From: Georgfuchsia toluolica
GTDB taxonomy: Bacteria > Pseudomonadota > Gammaproteobacteria > Burkholderiales > Rhodocyclaceae
Reading direction: 5' to 3'
Length of the DNA stretch: 64,000 nucleotides
Assembly: GCF_907163265.1 (NCBI RefSeq)
Contig: NZ_CAJQUM010000001.1
Location: 1-64,000, forward strand
A model generated the notes under the pieces. It worked only from the letters and a program-made list of their open reading frames with translations, made no database searches and was not told the DNA's origin. Both the position numbers and the translations under genes were made by a program. This document shows positions 16,117 to 26,078 of the stretch, piece after piece. Within the stretch, counting starts at the first letter, position 1, and each line of letters starts with the position of its first letter.

Positions 16117-18711
16117 TTAAATATCTACATTCAGAAACTCAAGGTCTGCAGCGCTGAAATCCTGCTCATTGCGGGCGATGATGGTATTTTGCCCATAGGT
16201 TGGGATGTCAACGAAACGCGCACTGTAGCCGGAAACCCGTACGATCAAATCCTGATGCTTTTCGGGTTCGCGTTGTGCTGCCTTCAGTTCGTCCGTGCTC
16301 ACCACATTGAACTGGACATGATCGATGTTCAGTTCATGCCAGGTGTCCATGTAGGAGTGCCAGATATCGAAGCCATGCTTGGAACGCATGATCGGCACAG
16401 ACAGGCGCTGGTTCAGCAGATTGGCCTTCTGGTTCTTCTGCACCTTGGAAACCGAACGCAATACCGCCGTGGGACCTTTCTTGTCGGTGCCCATATAGGG
16501 TGAGATGCCACCGTCATCAGCAGCTTCGCCGCCGAAACGACCGTCCGGCGTCGGACCGGTGCGTGAGCCGACTTCCATGTACAAGCCCACCGCCTGGCCG
16601 GTCGGCATCACCGGACCGCCCGAGTAGTTGGTGATCTTGCGCATCTCGCCGCCAATGATATCCTCGTAGAAGTTCTTGATGATTTCATCGGCATAGGGAT
16701 CGTCGTTGCCCCACTTTGGCGTCTTCTTGAAATCAGTGCGCATTTCCTCGAAGCCTTCCCAGTTGGACAGCAGCGCCTCGTTGAGCTGCTCGAGGGTGTA
16801 TTTCTTGTCGTCGAACACCAGTTTCTTGATGGCAACCAACGAGTTGGCCGCGACGATCGTTGTGATCGGATTGTGCCAACCATTGGGTTGCTCGGACAGT
16901 GCATTGGCTTCAGCTCCCAGTTCCATGCAACCGTCATCGATGGCGGAAACGAAAGGCATCTGCAGGCACCTTGCCTCGAAATAGCGCGAGACATCCTTGG
17001 TGCTAATGCACAGATTGATGGCGTATTGGTATTGCTTGCGGAACGCCTCCCAAACATCCTGGAAGGTCTTCAGCGTCTTGATATCGCCAGTCTGAGGACC
17101 AAGTTGCATGTCGGCGTACGACCAATCGTAGCCGTTGTTGAGCGTGATTTCCAGAAGTTTGGCCGGGAAGATCGAGCCGCCGCCTTCGGAGCGGGTCTTC
17201 TGTGTCTTGCGGCGACCGGCTATGCCCGGCGACATGCACAGCACGTTCACCCAACTGTGCGCTTCCTCATCGGTGGCGCCATTGCCGGTCAGGCTGTACT
17301 TGGCATAGTCCTTCATCTGTTGTGTGCCAATGTCGTCGTGCTTGATCGAGGGATAGCCGAGACCATCGCGAACGCACTCGAACACCCAGCGTAAGGTCTT
17401 TTCCCGGTTCTTCTTCGAATAGCGGAAGACGATCGAGGGCTCGGCCGTACGGATGCGCTTGGCCGCTTCCAGGATGGCGTCGGTCATGTCGTTGCAGGCG
17501 TCGGAGCCATCGCCGAGGGTGCCGCCGACCGTCAGAATGAACAAGTCGTTCGAGCCGGGGAAGATTTCCCGGTAGGCGCGGGATTTTCCGGCGCCATGCT
17601 CGGAGATCTTCAGTCGCTCCATTTCCACCATTTCCACAGCCCCCATGTGATCCATCGGCTGGAAGCTCTTGTCGATCACGCTGGCCTTGTAGTACGGCCA
17701 CAGCAGCGTATCTTCCTTCTGCGCATAGCCGCTCGCGTAGCGCTCGATGGCATGGCAGATGAGGAAGGTGAAGAATTTCGCCTGCATGGCGTCTTTCAGA
17801 CCCTTGCAGGGCTCGGCCGGCACGCGCTGGCAAATGTCGGCGATCTCGAGCAGTTCTTTCTGGCGTTTCGGATCTGTCTCGAAATGTTCCGCGACAATCT
17901 TGCACAAGCGCGCATGCCGCCGTGCCCAGCTGATGACCGCCTTGCAGGCGATGACCATGGCTTTCCAGTTGTCGATCTTGGCGATATTGTCGAGTCCCTT
18001 GGTGCCGTTCCAGGGGAAGGTCATCATATCCTTCTGGGCTTCGGCGATGTGGCTTTCCGCAAGGCGGATGCGCGCCAGCAAGCCATCTTCCAGCACGGTT
18101 TCATAAGGCGGCACAATGCTGTTGTAGCCGGAGGCGAAGGATGGAGCTTCCATGCTGCTGACCTGGTACATACGGCCCAGATCCTTCATGTCAAAGTACG
18201 GTTGGCACTTGCTTTGCAGGCTGTGCGGCTTCCAGTATTCATTGATTTCGGCCGCTTCCTTGGCCGGCTGCGGTGAGTAATCGCTCTTCAGGTAATCATC
18301 CACTGCCATGTGCGACAGTTCCGGATAAAGCGGGAACATGTTCGGGTCTTCGGCGTGATAGCCGACGATGAATTCGTCCTGCTGCAGCACCAGGGTAGAT
18401 TTGTTCAGTACATTCTCCAAACCCAGCGCGCGTCGGATCACCTCCGGCTTGCCGACGCTGGCCTTGTGGGCTTCGGTCAAATAGCGCATCCGCTCGATGC
18501 CGGCAGTCACGCTTTTTTCAATGAACTCACCAGCCGAAGCATGTTTCCAGCGGCAGCGATCCTTGAGCCGCTTGGTCCGCGCCGTCGAGGGCTTCTGTAG
18601 GTGTTCATGCAGATCTTCAGCCGGTAACTTTGCTTCCGCAGGATCTTCCGGGGAAAAATTAAGCGTTTTCCCTCTGTATTCCAATACCTTTGCGTCTAAC
18701 ATTTGATTCAT
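16117..18711 (-). CDS. bssA: benzylsuccinate synthase alpha (catalytic) subunit
   Basis: Catalytic glycyl-radical subunit, 864 residues, which adds toluene to fumarate to make (R)-benzylsuccinate, the first step of anaerobic toluene breakdown. The active-site cysteine is C492 in NVLCMSPG, and the radical glycine is G828 in RVSGYSARFVDIPTYGQ. These positions and the length agree with known BssA/TutD proteins. ATG 18711 follows AAGGAGA; a second ATG three codons later is less well placed. It sits 23 bases after bssC in the standard D-C-A-B order. The sequence is full-length with no broken motif. It is much closer to BssA than to the alkyl- or naphthyl-methylsuccinate synthases by pattern; a xylene- or cresol-preferring variant cannot be excluded by eye. 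Confidence 0.97.
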   Translation of the reverse strand: MNQMLDAKVLEYRGKTLNFSPEDPAEAKLPAEDLHEHLQKPSTARTKRLKDRCRWKHASAGEFIEKSVTAGIERMRYLTEAHKASVGKPEVIRRALGLENVLNKSTLVLQQDEFIVGYHAEDPNMFPLYPELSHMAVDDYLKSDYSPQPAKEAAEINEYWKPHSLQSKCQPYFDMKDLGRMYQVSSMEAPSFASGYNSIVPPYETVLEDGLLARIRLAESHIAEAQKDMMTFPWNGTKGLDNIAKIDNWKAMVIACKAVISWARRHARLCKIVAEHFETDPKRQKELLEIADICQRVPAEPCKGLKDAMQAKFFTFLICHAIERYASGYAQKEDTLLWPYYKASVIDKSFQPMDHMGAVEMVEMERLKISEHGAGKSRAYREIFPGSNDLFILTVGGTLGDGSDACNDMTDAILEAAKRIRTAEPSIVFRYSKKNREKTLRWVFECVRDGLGYPSIKHDDIGTQQMKDYAKYSLTGNGATDEEAHSWVNVLCMSPGIAGRRKTQKTRSEGGGSIFPAKLLEITLNNGYDWSYADMQLGPQTGDIKTLKTFQDVWEAFRKQYQYAINLCISTKDVSRYFEARCLQMPFVSAIDDGCMELGAEANALSEQPNGWHNPITTIVAANSLVAIKKLVFDDKKYTLEQLNEALLSNWEGFEEMRTDFKKTPKWGNDDPYADEIIKNFYEDIIGGEMRKITNYSGGPVMPTGQAVGLYMEVGSRTGPTPDGRFGGEAADDGGISPYMGTDKKGPTAVLRSVSKVQKNQKANLLNQRLSVPIMRSKHGFDIWHSYMDTWHELNIDHVQFNVVSTDELKAAQREPEKHQDLIVRVSGYSARFVDIPTYGQNTIIARNEQDFSAADLEFLNVDI

Positions 18712-18734
18712 GTCCGTCTCCTTGAGTTCCGGGG

Positions 18735-18911
18735 TTAACGCTTCATGCGAAAGGCATCACACTGTTCAGTGTTTTCGAATACCGGCTTGGAAAGCCAATA
18801 CTTGCCCTTTTCGTCTTCTTTTTCCATTACGCAATCAGCTTTGCCGGCGGCATAATCGTCCGCACCTTCCGGGATCAAGAAAAATTGCGTACATTCCTTA
18901 CACGTTGCCAT
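18735..18911 (-). CDS. bssC: benzylsuccinate synthase gamma subunit
   Basis: Fifty-eight residues, starting ATCKECTQFFLIPEGADD, with the central EKEDEKGKYWLSKPVFE block and ending CDAFRMKR. Cysteines 4, 7, about 29 and about 52 are the HiPIP-like [4Fe-4S] ligands of the family. ATG 18911 is preceded by GGAGG. It lies between bssD (27-base gap) and bssA (23-base gap). The second copy at 3524-3706 is clearly its paralogue. Confidence 0.92.
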   Translation of the reverse strand: MATCKECTQFFLIPEGADDYAAGKADCVMEKEDEKGKYWLSKPVFENTEQCDAFRMKR

Positions 18912-18938
18912 GATTCATTCCTCCATTTAACTAACTTA

Positions 18939-19937
18939 CTACGCAACACACTGCATACCGGCATCACGACTGCTTGTGTTTCTGCTCTCCGTGATACCAA
19001 CCAGACCACCAATTGTGACGCTGCTGATGCCGGCGAGCTTCAGACCCCTCGCTAGCGGCAATACCTTCTCGGGCGGGTTTTCCTTCACGCCCATGTACTG
19101 GTATTCTTTTTCCCTGCCCAGGGAGATATATTTGCCTTCTCCGTAGACGTGATAATTAAGGATATCCACGCCTTCCAGCTGCTTCGAATATTGAGAGAGA
19201 TAGGCTATGTAATCGTCAAAATCCTGTTGCGAATCATTAAAACCAGGGATGACCGGAATGTGGATACGGACATGCGCGTGGGACTCGATCAGTCGTTCAA
19301 TATTGTCGAGTATCGGCTTGAGTGGCCAGCCAATCACATCAGCATGTTTTTGTGGATTCATCGATTTCAAATCGACGATAAACAAGTCCACGAAATTCAA
19401 TAAAGGCTGGATAGTCTTCCAGCTTTTCGGGAAGCAAGATGTCTCGATCGCAACATGAACATTTCTTTGCTTGATACGTTTCGCCAGTCCCAGCGTGAAT
19501 GCCGGATAAAGCAAAGGATCGCCGCCGCTGATGGTCACTCCGCCGCCACTGTTGCGGTAGAACGGCTCATCCGACAGGACTTCCTGCAAAATATCTTCCA
19601 TCGACATCGTTTTGCCAACAGACTCGCGCGCTTCAGTCAGGCATACGGCTACACAGCGCATGCAGTTAATGCATTTCGAACGATCCAGCTGAAGCACCAA
19701 ATCTTTTCCAGGTCCCTGAACGAGCGAGGAGGCGCCTGACGGACATACCGCCACACAGCGTCCGCAACTGACGCAGCGGGCCTGATTGTAATAAAACTCC
19801 TTGGTTGGGCGTTGCGTTTCCGGGTTGTGGCACCACGGGCATTTCAGTGGGCAACCTTTCAAAAAGACAGTAGTTCTGAATCCTGGCCCGTCCTGTAGGC
19901 TAAATCGCTGTATTTCAGTGATCAAAGGAATTTTCAT
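18939..19937 (-). CDS. bssD: benzylsuccinate synthase activating enzyme (radical SAM)
   Basis: A 332-residue glycyl-radical-enzyme activase. The radical-SAM cluster motif CPLKCPWC (CxxxCxxC) is near residue 30, the SAM-binding GGGVTISGGDPL follows, and two ferredoxin-like clusters lie between: CVSCGRCVAVCPSGA and CINCMRCVAVCLTEA (the second has Leu where Pro is usual). It uses SAM and an electron to place the radical on BssA glycine 828. I chose ATG 19937 (AGGAG five bases upstream) over the longer frame from 19967. It is first in the operon and is the only activase in the window, so it would also have to activate any working product of the second bssA. Confidence 0.95.
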   Translation of the reverse strand: MKIPLITEIQRFSLQDGPGFRTTVFLKGCPLKCPWCHNPETQRPTKEFYYNQARCVSCGRCVAVCPSGASSLVQGPGKDLVLQLDRSKCINCMRCVAVCLTEARESVGKTMSMEDILQEVLSDEPFYRNSGGGVTISGGDPLLYPAFTLGLAKRIKQRNVHVAIETSCFPKSWKTIQPLLNFVDLFIVDLKSMNPQKHADVIGWPLKPILDNIERLIESHAHVRIHIPVIPGFNDSQQDFDDYIAYLSQYSKQLEGVDILNYHVYGEGKYISLGREKEYQYMGVKENPPEKVLPLARGLKLAGISSVTIGGLVGITESRNTSSRDAGMQCVA

Positions 19938-20329
19938 ATAACTCCTGCAATATGCGTCATCAAGCAACTCCCCAAGTTTTGACTTCTTTTTTCTTTTTAT
20001 ATTACATGTTTTATAGTATATATTTTCTTGTAGCGTGCTTTTACATTAAAGTGTTTTCGTTCAATTAACCTCTTTTTTATTGTGGAGATTTAGAACGCGA
20101 ACTGACCTAGGAAAGCGTTCAATAATCCTAACGCTGCCACTCCCGAAAAGCGAGAATCCAAACACTTGCTGGATTCCGCTTTCGCGGGGGCGAATTTAAT
20201 AAAAACGTTTCCTTGGCATCAAGTAAAGCAGCAGTAACGATTTGATTTTATTAAACCGCTGTAGTCAATAGGTACTAGCACTAATCTTATTAGTAATACC
20301 ATAGGGTTGAGCTAGTCTATTTGCGGTCG
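19938..20329. other. upstream region of bssD, AT-rich
   Basis: No gene is seen. Bases 19980-20095 are strongly AT-rich compared with the surroundings and should contain the bssD promoter, but I cannot choose between several poor -35/-10 pairs. A dispersed repeat lies at 20134-20197. Beyond 20330 the decayed IS3 element begins, so the regulators often found upstream of bssD have no place here. Confidence 0.5.
20134..20197. repeat. dispersed inverted repeat, degenerate copy
   Basis: Two arms ending GAGAATCCA and TGGATTCCGC..TTCGCGGG resemble the better copy at 62743-62822 (CGAGCCGGAATCCAGG ... GGATTCCCGC). It lies in the intergenic space upstream of bssD and looks like a small, immobile palindromic repeat rather than a gene. 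Confidence 0.5.
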
Positions 20330-20695
20330 CGGGTGATCCACCTCGTATTGCTTCCTAGTCGTACAGATTGCTCAATCCTGTCATCTTGCCATGAAATGGA
20401 GCAAGCACGCCCGATCTATCCTGCCTACTCAGGCATCTCGTCGTTGATTGCTCCAACCAAAATGATTGGCAACCGATATCACCTGCATCTCGGTGCGTCG
20501 AGGCTTCATCCATCTGGTAGCGATACTCGACTGGTACAGCCGCCGCGTGCTGTCCTGGCGAGTCTCCAATACCCTGACGCTGGACTTCTGTCTGGATGCG
20601 GTGAGGGAAATAATTGTTCGCTGCGGCAGGCCAGAGATATTCAGTACCGACCAGGGCAGCCAATTCGGCAACAGCGAATTTACCGAGCTACTCAA
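20330..20695 (+). pseudogene. IS3-family transposase OrfB remnant, left part
   Basis: Frames 20466-20695 read TDITCISVRRGFIHLVAILDW, then YSRRVLSWRVSNTL, then STDQGSQFGNSEFTELL. This is the rve integrase core with the first and second catalytic aspartates of IS3 OrfB. Upstream, LLRHLVVD in another frame shows an additional shift near 20455. The gene is cut at 20695 by an IS5-type element and resumes at 21877. No complete IS3 end could be placed. Confidence 0.85.
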
Positions 20696-21876
20696 GGAAA
20701 CACTAAATAAGTAACAAATGCCGTGAACGCTTTCTTTATCATGCTGTCTGACACGGAGTATCGAGCACAAGGGACGAAACGATGAAGCAGATGACGCTGG
20801 CGGCGACACGAGGACTCGAGAAGCACAACCGGACGACGCGCAAGGCGGAGTTTCTGTCGCGCATGGACGGATTGATGCCGTGGGCCGGGTTTTGTGCGCC
20901 GATTGAACCGTATTACCCGAAGGTCGGGATGGTCGGCCGCCAGTCGGGCTGGAACGGATGCTGCGGATGTACTGCGTGGCCAACTGGTTCAACCTGGCGG
21001 ACGAAGCCTGCGAAGGCGCGCTCTACGACGTGGCCGTGTTCCGGGAGTTCTGCCGGTTTGATCCGGGACGCGAACGGATACCGGATGCCACGACGCTGCG
21101 CAACTTCCGGCATCTGCTGGAACAGCACGGCCGGGGCGCGGCCCTGTTTGCCAAGGTCGGCGAATTGCTGCTGGCCAGCGGCATGAAACTGTCGGGGGGC
21201 ACGATCGTCGATGCCACGCTGATCGCCGCACCGTCTTCCGTCAAGAACCAGGACAAGAGCCGTGATCCGGAGATGCACCAGACCAAGAAGGGCAACCAGT
21301 GGTACTTCGGCATGAAGCTTCACATTGGAACGGACAGCCAGAGCGGTCGGGTCCATGGCGCCAGCGTCACCGCCGCCAATGTCCATGACAGCCATGAAGT
21401 GCCGAACCTGCTGCATGGCGAGGAAACCCGCTTCCACGGTAACAGCGCCTGCCGGGGCAAGGCGCAGCGCGAACGACTCAAGGACATTGCGCCAAAGGCA
21501 AAGGACTTCACCAACAAACGTGCCCACCGGAACTGCCCGCTGACGGACGCCGACAAGGAGACCAACCGTCGCAAGTCCAGTGTGCGTTCCAGGGCCGAGC
21601 ATCCGTTCCCGACCCTCAAGCGTCTCCGGGGCTTTGCCAGGGTGCGCTATCGCGGCCTGGCGAAGAACGCCAACCGGGCCTTCGCCATGCTGGCAATGCT
21701 CAACGTCGGCAAATGGGGACGGCCTCTGACGGGAGAGGTGCGTCCAGCATGAGGTGAAATGCCCTGCGTTTCCGTTCAAAACAGGCCAGTTTTTCGATGA
21801 AAATGTCATTGATGTCACGTTTTCGTCTCAATTCCGGATTACCGCTGAGTTTTGCGGCGGCTTATTCAGCGTTTCC
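20696..21876 (+). mobile_element. IS5-family insertion sequence, 1181 bases
   Basis: The ends are imperfect inverted repeats: GGAAACACTAAATAAG at 20696-20711 and, on the other strand from 21876, GGAAACGCTGAATAAG (14 of 16). The flanking bases are TCAA (20692-20695) and TTAA (21877-21880), a target duplication with one change. Removing the element and one copy of the tetramer rejoins the interrupted IS3 OrfB in frame as ELL-KEHD, which confirms the boundaries. Confidence 0.88.
20782..21752 (+). pseudogene. IS5-family DDE transposase, one frameshift
   Basis: The start ATG 20782 reads MKQMTLAATRGLEKHNRTTR through PIEPYYPK. The frame then breaks near 20928, where GGGATGGTCGG lacks one A of an expected GGGAATGG. 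It continues as LRMYCVANWFNLAD, GTIVDATLIAAPSS (first D), GASVTAANVHDSHE (second D) and SRAEHPFPTLKR (E). Restoring one base gives a full-length IS5-type transposase of about 324 residues. Confidence 0.85.
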
Positions 21877-22260
21877 TTAAAGAACATGACTTCCAGACCA
21901 GCATGGACCGCAATGGATACTGGCGTGGCAATGTCTTCGCCGAACGGCCAGGGAGGAGCGTTAAGCACGAGGAGGTCTATCGCAAGATTTACGCTCGATA
22001 TCAGCCGCCAAGGCCGGTCTGGGCATCTACGTGAACTTCCATAACACCCGTCGGCCACATCAGCCGCTTGACAGCAACACTCCGAATGAGATTTACTTCG
22101 CGGCCTGCCGCAGGAAAGGCGGCATGATGAGCGCGTTATCCACCGCGCAACCCGCCTGCGGTCAAGAGAGATCTTCGGCGGGCCGCATGTGGAAACGTTA
22201 CACCACAAGGCCCCACTTATCTTTGTGGGAATTCTGTTCAATCAAACGGAGCCGACCCTG
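21877..22260 (+). pseudogene. IS3-family transposase OrfB remnant, right part
   Basis: It continues the interrupted OrfB: KEHDFQTSMDRNGYWRGNVF and ERPGRSVKHEEVY contain the region with the last catalytic Glu. After a further frameshift near 22005-22020, NFHNTRRPHQPLDSNTPNEI is the standard IS3 C-terminus. Several shifts show the element was already decayed or is badly sequenced. Confidence 0.83.
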
Positions 22261-22600
22261 ACACTAAGACCTGTTCGAAAGTGGAAACTGCCGCAGGTAG
22301 AGCAGATTGAGATTGGTGGTTATGTCTTACGGAATAGGTGATAGCACCAATTGTAAGGTCCATAATCGTCAGATTACGATCCTATGAATAGGAGGCGTGG
22401 TACCAAAAATTTATACAATGGCTCGTCGCTGGTAATATTATAATAAAATGATAACTAGTAAAAATTTACTCTGGCATATGCTATTCGCAGATCGTATGTG
22501 CTCGACTGCACCTATGCTATAGGGCATTTAATAATTGGCATTTATTCAATAAATATGAGGAAGAGGACAAACGATCATGATGTTCTTGGGAGGAATTGGT
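22261..22600. other. intergenic region before the envelope gene cluster
   Basis: No gene is seen. From 22410 to 22555 the DNA is AT-rich and probably holds the promoter of the lipoprotein-transporter operon; no single promoter stands out. The ribosome site GGGAGG for the next gene lies at 22588-22593. Confidence 0.45.
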
Positions 22601-23614
22601 ATGCAGCAGATAACGGCAATGGTCTTAGGATGGTTGAATAAGCCTATGCCGAGCAGTCGAGCCCTCTTGTTGTCAGCCGTGTTGCTCAACGCTTGCACGC
22701 AAGTTCCTGACTTAAGCGCGATGAATGCTGAGCGAGCCAAGCCTATCCAGCGTTACGATACTGTGCAAGCACTGGCGGCGAATGGGACGGCAGTTGTCGC
22801 TGGAACGCAAAATGGTGCGGTGCTTGTCTCTGCTGACCAAGGCAAGACTTGGTCACGGAAAGAATTGGGCCCGTTCACCTCATTGATAGGACTGTCATCC
22901 TGTCCAGACGGGAGCTTCGTCGGGATCGACTTCAACCATAAGGTTTGGAGTTCGGATGCGCGGGGCACGGAGTGGAAGAGCGTCGCCTTAAATAAACCGC
23001 GCGTTCCGCTCGTGGTTGCTTGCGACGCACAAGGGTACTGGTACGTTGGCGGTTCTCGTGCCACGATTGCCAGGAGCGTTGATAAAGGAGCGAACTGGCA
23101 AGTCAGCGACCTCGGAGAAGATGCACAGATATTGGCGTTCGCAATTACTGGTAGCCAAACCGGGATTGCTCTGGGCGAGTTCGGCCTCGTTGCGAAGACA
23201 GATGACGGTGGTGCCACTTGGAAGAAAGGTTCGCGCATCAGCGCCGATTTCTACCCATACGCTACGGTCTTTTTGAACTCCAAGGAGGGCTACGTGAGCG
23301 GCGGTGCCGGCACTGCCCTGCGTACTCAGGACGGCGGGAATACATGGAACAAGATCGAGAATGCCACCCATGCCTCTTTGTACCGGCTCTTCCTGCACGA
23401 AGGTAAACCCTACGGTGTTGGCCCCGGCGGCACTATTGCCCGGTTGGAAGACAACGTTTTCCTGCCCGTGCCTTATGCGGATGCCGTCTCCGTATTTCTT
23501 GGAACTGGTACCTCGCTGCCTGCGCAAGCGGCCATAGTGATCGGCGGGCCAGGTGGCCTTGTCCGCGTCATCGACACCCCAAAATTAAGTGAAGGAAAAG
23601 AACACAATGGTTAG
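22601..23614 (+). CDS. Ycf48/BNR-repeat-like lipoprotein
   Basis: About 337 residues. The signal region ends with a lipobox (SAVLLNAC), so the protein is likely a lipid-anchored periplasmic protein. The body has repeated blade motifs of the type S.DQGKTWS, SVDKGANWQ, TDDGGATWKK and TQDGGNTWNK, as in Ycf48-like beta-propellers. I chose ATG 22601, seven bases after GGGAGG; ATG 22577 is an alternative. Its end overlaps the transporter start by eight bases, so the two are translationally coupled. Such proteins often sit beside MMPL transporters with DUF1302/DUF1329 partners, probably as accessory envelope factors. Confidence 0.83.
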   Translation: MQQITAMVLGWLNKPMPSSRALLLSAVLLNACTQVPDLSAMNAERAKPIQRYDTVQALAANGTAVVAGTQNGAVLVSADQGKTWSRKELGPFTSLIGLSSCPDGSFVGIDFNHKVWSSDARGTEWKSVALNKPRVPLVVACDAQGYWYVGGSRATIARSVDKGANWQVSDLGEDAQILAFAITGSQTGIALGEFGLVAKTDDGGATWKKGSRISADFYPYATVFLNSKEGYVSGGAGTALRTQDGGNTWNKIENATHASLYRLFLHEGKPYGVGPGGTIARLEDNVFLPVPYADAVSVFLGTGTSLPAQAAIVIGGPGGLVRVIDTPKLSEGKEHNG

Positions 23615-26078
23615 CCATATGCACGCCCTGCGCCAGAAAATTACCCGCGTCCTGCACGTGGGCGAGGAATGGCTGTTTGCAAATCCCAAGATCGTCCTCG
23701 GTATTATCTTTTCTGTCACCATCCTGTTTGCCCTGTGCCTGCCGAAACTGCGGGTGTACTCCGACTTTGCCGATTTGTTGCCGCAGAACCATCGCTATAT
23801 CAAGGTCTACAACCGCATCAAGGAGAGCTTCGGTGGCGCCAACATGATAGTCATTGCCGTCGAAGTAGATCGAGGTACCATCTTCAATAACGAAACGCTT
23901 CAACTCATATTTCAAGTTACCCAAGGCCTCGACGAGATTCCCGGCGTCAACCACAATCTCGTCTCCAGTCTCACTCACCGCACCGCACGCAAAGTGTTTC
24001 TCTCGGAAGAGGGATCCGTCATGTCAGAGCTGTACTACGACCCGCTCAGACCGATGCGTACGGTCGCTCAGCTTGATCAGATGAAGAAGGATGTTACTGC
24101 CGATCCTAACCTGTACGGTCTGATGGTTTCCCCCGACTACAAAGCGGCGCTGATCAAGGCCCAGATGAATGAATCTGGCATCGACTACGTCAAGACCTTC
24201 GCCGCGCTGCAAAAATTGAAGGCCACCGCTGATAAACCTGGCCATCACATCCATATTACGGGCAACCCAGCGTTGACCGGTTGGGTTTTCACCTATACCC
24301 ACCAGATTGTCTCGATCCTCGCCTACACTGCGATCCTGATTGCACTGCTGCTGATCGTCAATTTCCGGCGCTTTTACGGCGTCGCGCTGCCGCTGCTAGG
24401 CATTGGGCTATCCTCCACTTGGGGCCTGGGTTTTATGGCGCTGATGGGCATCAACCTCGAACCGCTCTCGTTGCCAATCCCCTTCCTGATTGCTGCACGA
24501 GCTACATCCCACGGCGTCCAGCTCGTTTCGCGTTATTACGAAGAATTGGCTATAGTGCACAATGGCAAGAAAGCGGCGCGGAATGCGCTTGACGCATTAT
24601 TCCGGCCTGGGTCGCTGGCCATTATCGTTGATGCCATCGGTATCTTTGTCCTTGTCCTCGGTTCCGCCCCATTCAATCACAAGCTTGGTATAGCGGCCGG
24701 CTTCTGGGGTTTCTCTGTCATCTTTACCGTCCATTTCATGGTTCCGCTTGCACTAACCGTTCTGCCGCAGCCAAAGGCCATGACGAACAAGAATCAGGGT
24801 GCGCGCAACTTCCTGGGTTGGGCCATGGCGCGCACCGGCGGTACTAACAGCGGTGCGCGCACAATGCTGGTACTTACCGTCTTGGCAGCCTTGGGTGGTG
24901 CCTACTTCCTCAGCAGCGTCCAGATGGGCGAATCCGAACCGGGCAGTCCACTCCTGGCCCGGAATCACGAATTTAACCTGGCCACCAAGGCTATTAATAC
25001 CCGTTTTCCCGGTTCCGAGGAACTGCACGTCGTGGTTCGCACGGACGAGAAGGGGGGTATCAAGGATCCCAAGGTCATGGCTGCCATTGAGCGCTTCCAG
25101 GCGCACATGCTGGAAGACCCGATTCTAGGCGGTACCAAGGCTATTCCTGGCGTCGTTCGAGTCGTGAACCGGCTGACCCATAATGACGATCCGCGCTGGA
25201 TGCAGATCCCTGACAACGCAAGCGAAGTCGGCGGCCTCATGTTCGCCTACATGGCATCAAGCCCGATCCCGGGTGCGCTGAAAGAATTCATCAACTCGGA
25301 CGAGAATGAAGCCAACATGATTTTTTATTACAAGGATCATCAGGCCGAGACCATCGCCCGTGTCGTCGCCGTTGCCGAATCCGGTATCAAGAAGATCGAA
25401 GCCGAAGTTCCCGGTCTTCACATAGAACTGGGCGGCGGCATCATTGGCGTCACCGCAGCAGGCAATCAGGCCCTGCACAAGGATCACATGATCATTATTC
25501 CTGCGGTGATGATCTGCGCCTTTCTGCTCGTCATGACCTACTACCAGTCGCTGCATGCGGGCTGGCTCATGATTTTGCCAATGTTATTCTCCACCCTGAT
25601 GACCTATGCTTACATGGGGGCCGCCAGAATTGGCCTCAGCGTGAATACCGTGCCGGTCATTGCCGTCGGCGTTGGCGTTGGTATCGACTATGCCGTATAT
25701 TTTATGGATCGCATCCGCGAAGAAATGGCAACCACGCACAACATTCATAAAGCCGTGGTGAATGCCGTTGCGACCACCGGCTATGCCGTCTTTTTCACTG
25801 CCGCGATGCTGATCTCCGGCGTCATCATGTGGGTATTTTTGTCGGACCTGCGTTTCCAGTCCGATGCGGCCATCCTGCTTTCCTTCATGCTCGTCGTCAA
25901 CGCTATTGCTGCCATGCTCATCGTGCCGGCGTGGTGTGTCGTGTTCCGGCCGCATTTTCTTGTGGCTACACACTACGATGCTGACGGTGTGCTGCAAGAA
26001 AACGAACTGGATAACCAGGAAAAGGATAGCACCAGTAGGAAAAACATATATGCGGTTAAGGCGGGCGCTGCCCAATAG
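23607..26078 (+). CDS. MMPL/RND-family transporter
   Basis: An 823-residue inner-membrane protein with two halves. Each half has one membrane helix, a large periplasmic domain, then a cluster of about five helices (for example near 230-400 and 625-790). The end of the second periplasmic loop leads to GVGVGIDYAVYFMDRIREE, the typical MMPL/RND helix-4 motif. ATG 23607 has AAGGA upstream and lies inside the end of the Ycf48-like gene. Family members move lipids or other hydrophobic molecules. With outer-membrane DUF1302 and DUF1329 partners downstream it probably handles hydrophobic substrates; direction of transport is unknown. Confidence 0.9.
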   Translation: MVSHMHALRQKITRVLHVGEEWLFANPKIVLGIIFSVTILFALCLPKLRVYSDFADLLPQNHRYIKVYNRIKESFGGANMIVIAVEVDRGTIFNNETLQLIFQVTQGLDEIPGVNHNLVSSLTHRTARKVFLSEEGSVMSELYYDPLRPMRTVAQLDQMKKDVTADPNLYGLMVSPDYKAALIKAQMNESGIDYVKTFAALQKLKATADKPGHHIHITGNPALTGWVFTYTHQIVSILAYTAILIALLLIVNFRRFYGVALPLLGIGLSSTWGLGFMALMGINLEPLSLPIPFLIAARATSHGVQLVSRYYEELAIVHNGKKAARNALDALFRPGSLAIIVDAIGIFVLVLGSAPFNHKLGIAAGFWGFSVIFTVHFMVPLALTVLPQPKAMTNKNQGARNFLGWAMARTGGTNSGARTMLVLTVLAALGGAYFLSSVQMGESEPGSPLLARNHEFNLATKAINTRFPGSEELHVVVRTDEKGGIKDPKVMAAIERFQAHMLEDPILGGTKAIPGVVRVVNRLTHNDDPRWMQIPDNASEVGGLMFAYMASSPIPGALKEFINSDENEANMIFYYKDHQAETIARVVAVAESGIKKIEAEVPGLHIELGGGIIGVTAAGNQALHKDHMIIIPAVMICAFLLVMTYYQSLHAGWLMILPMLFSTLMTYAYMGAARIGLSVNTVPVIAVGVGVGIDYAVYFMDRIREEMATTHNIHKAVVNAVATTGYAVFFTAAMLISGVIMWVFLSDLRFQSDAAILLSFMLVVNAIAAMLIVPAWCVVFRPHFLVATHYDADGVLQENELDNQEKDSTSRKNIYAVKAGAAQ

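Noticed and set aside
20913..21818. 301-residue minus-strand frame over the IS5 transposase
   Set aside because: Antisense shadow of a clear transposase.
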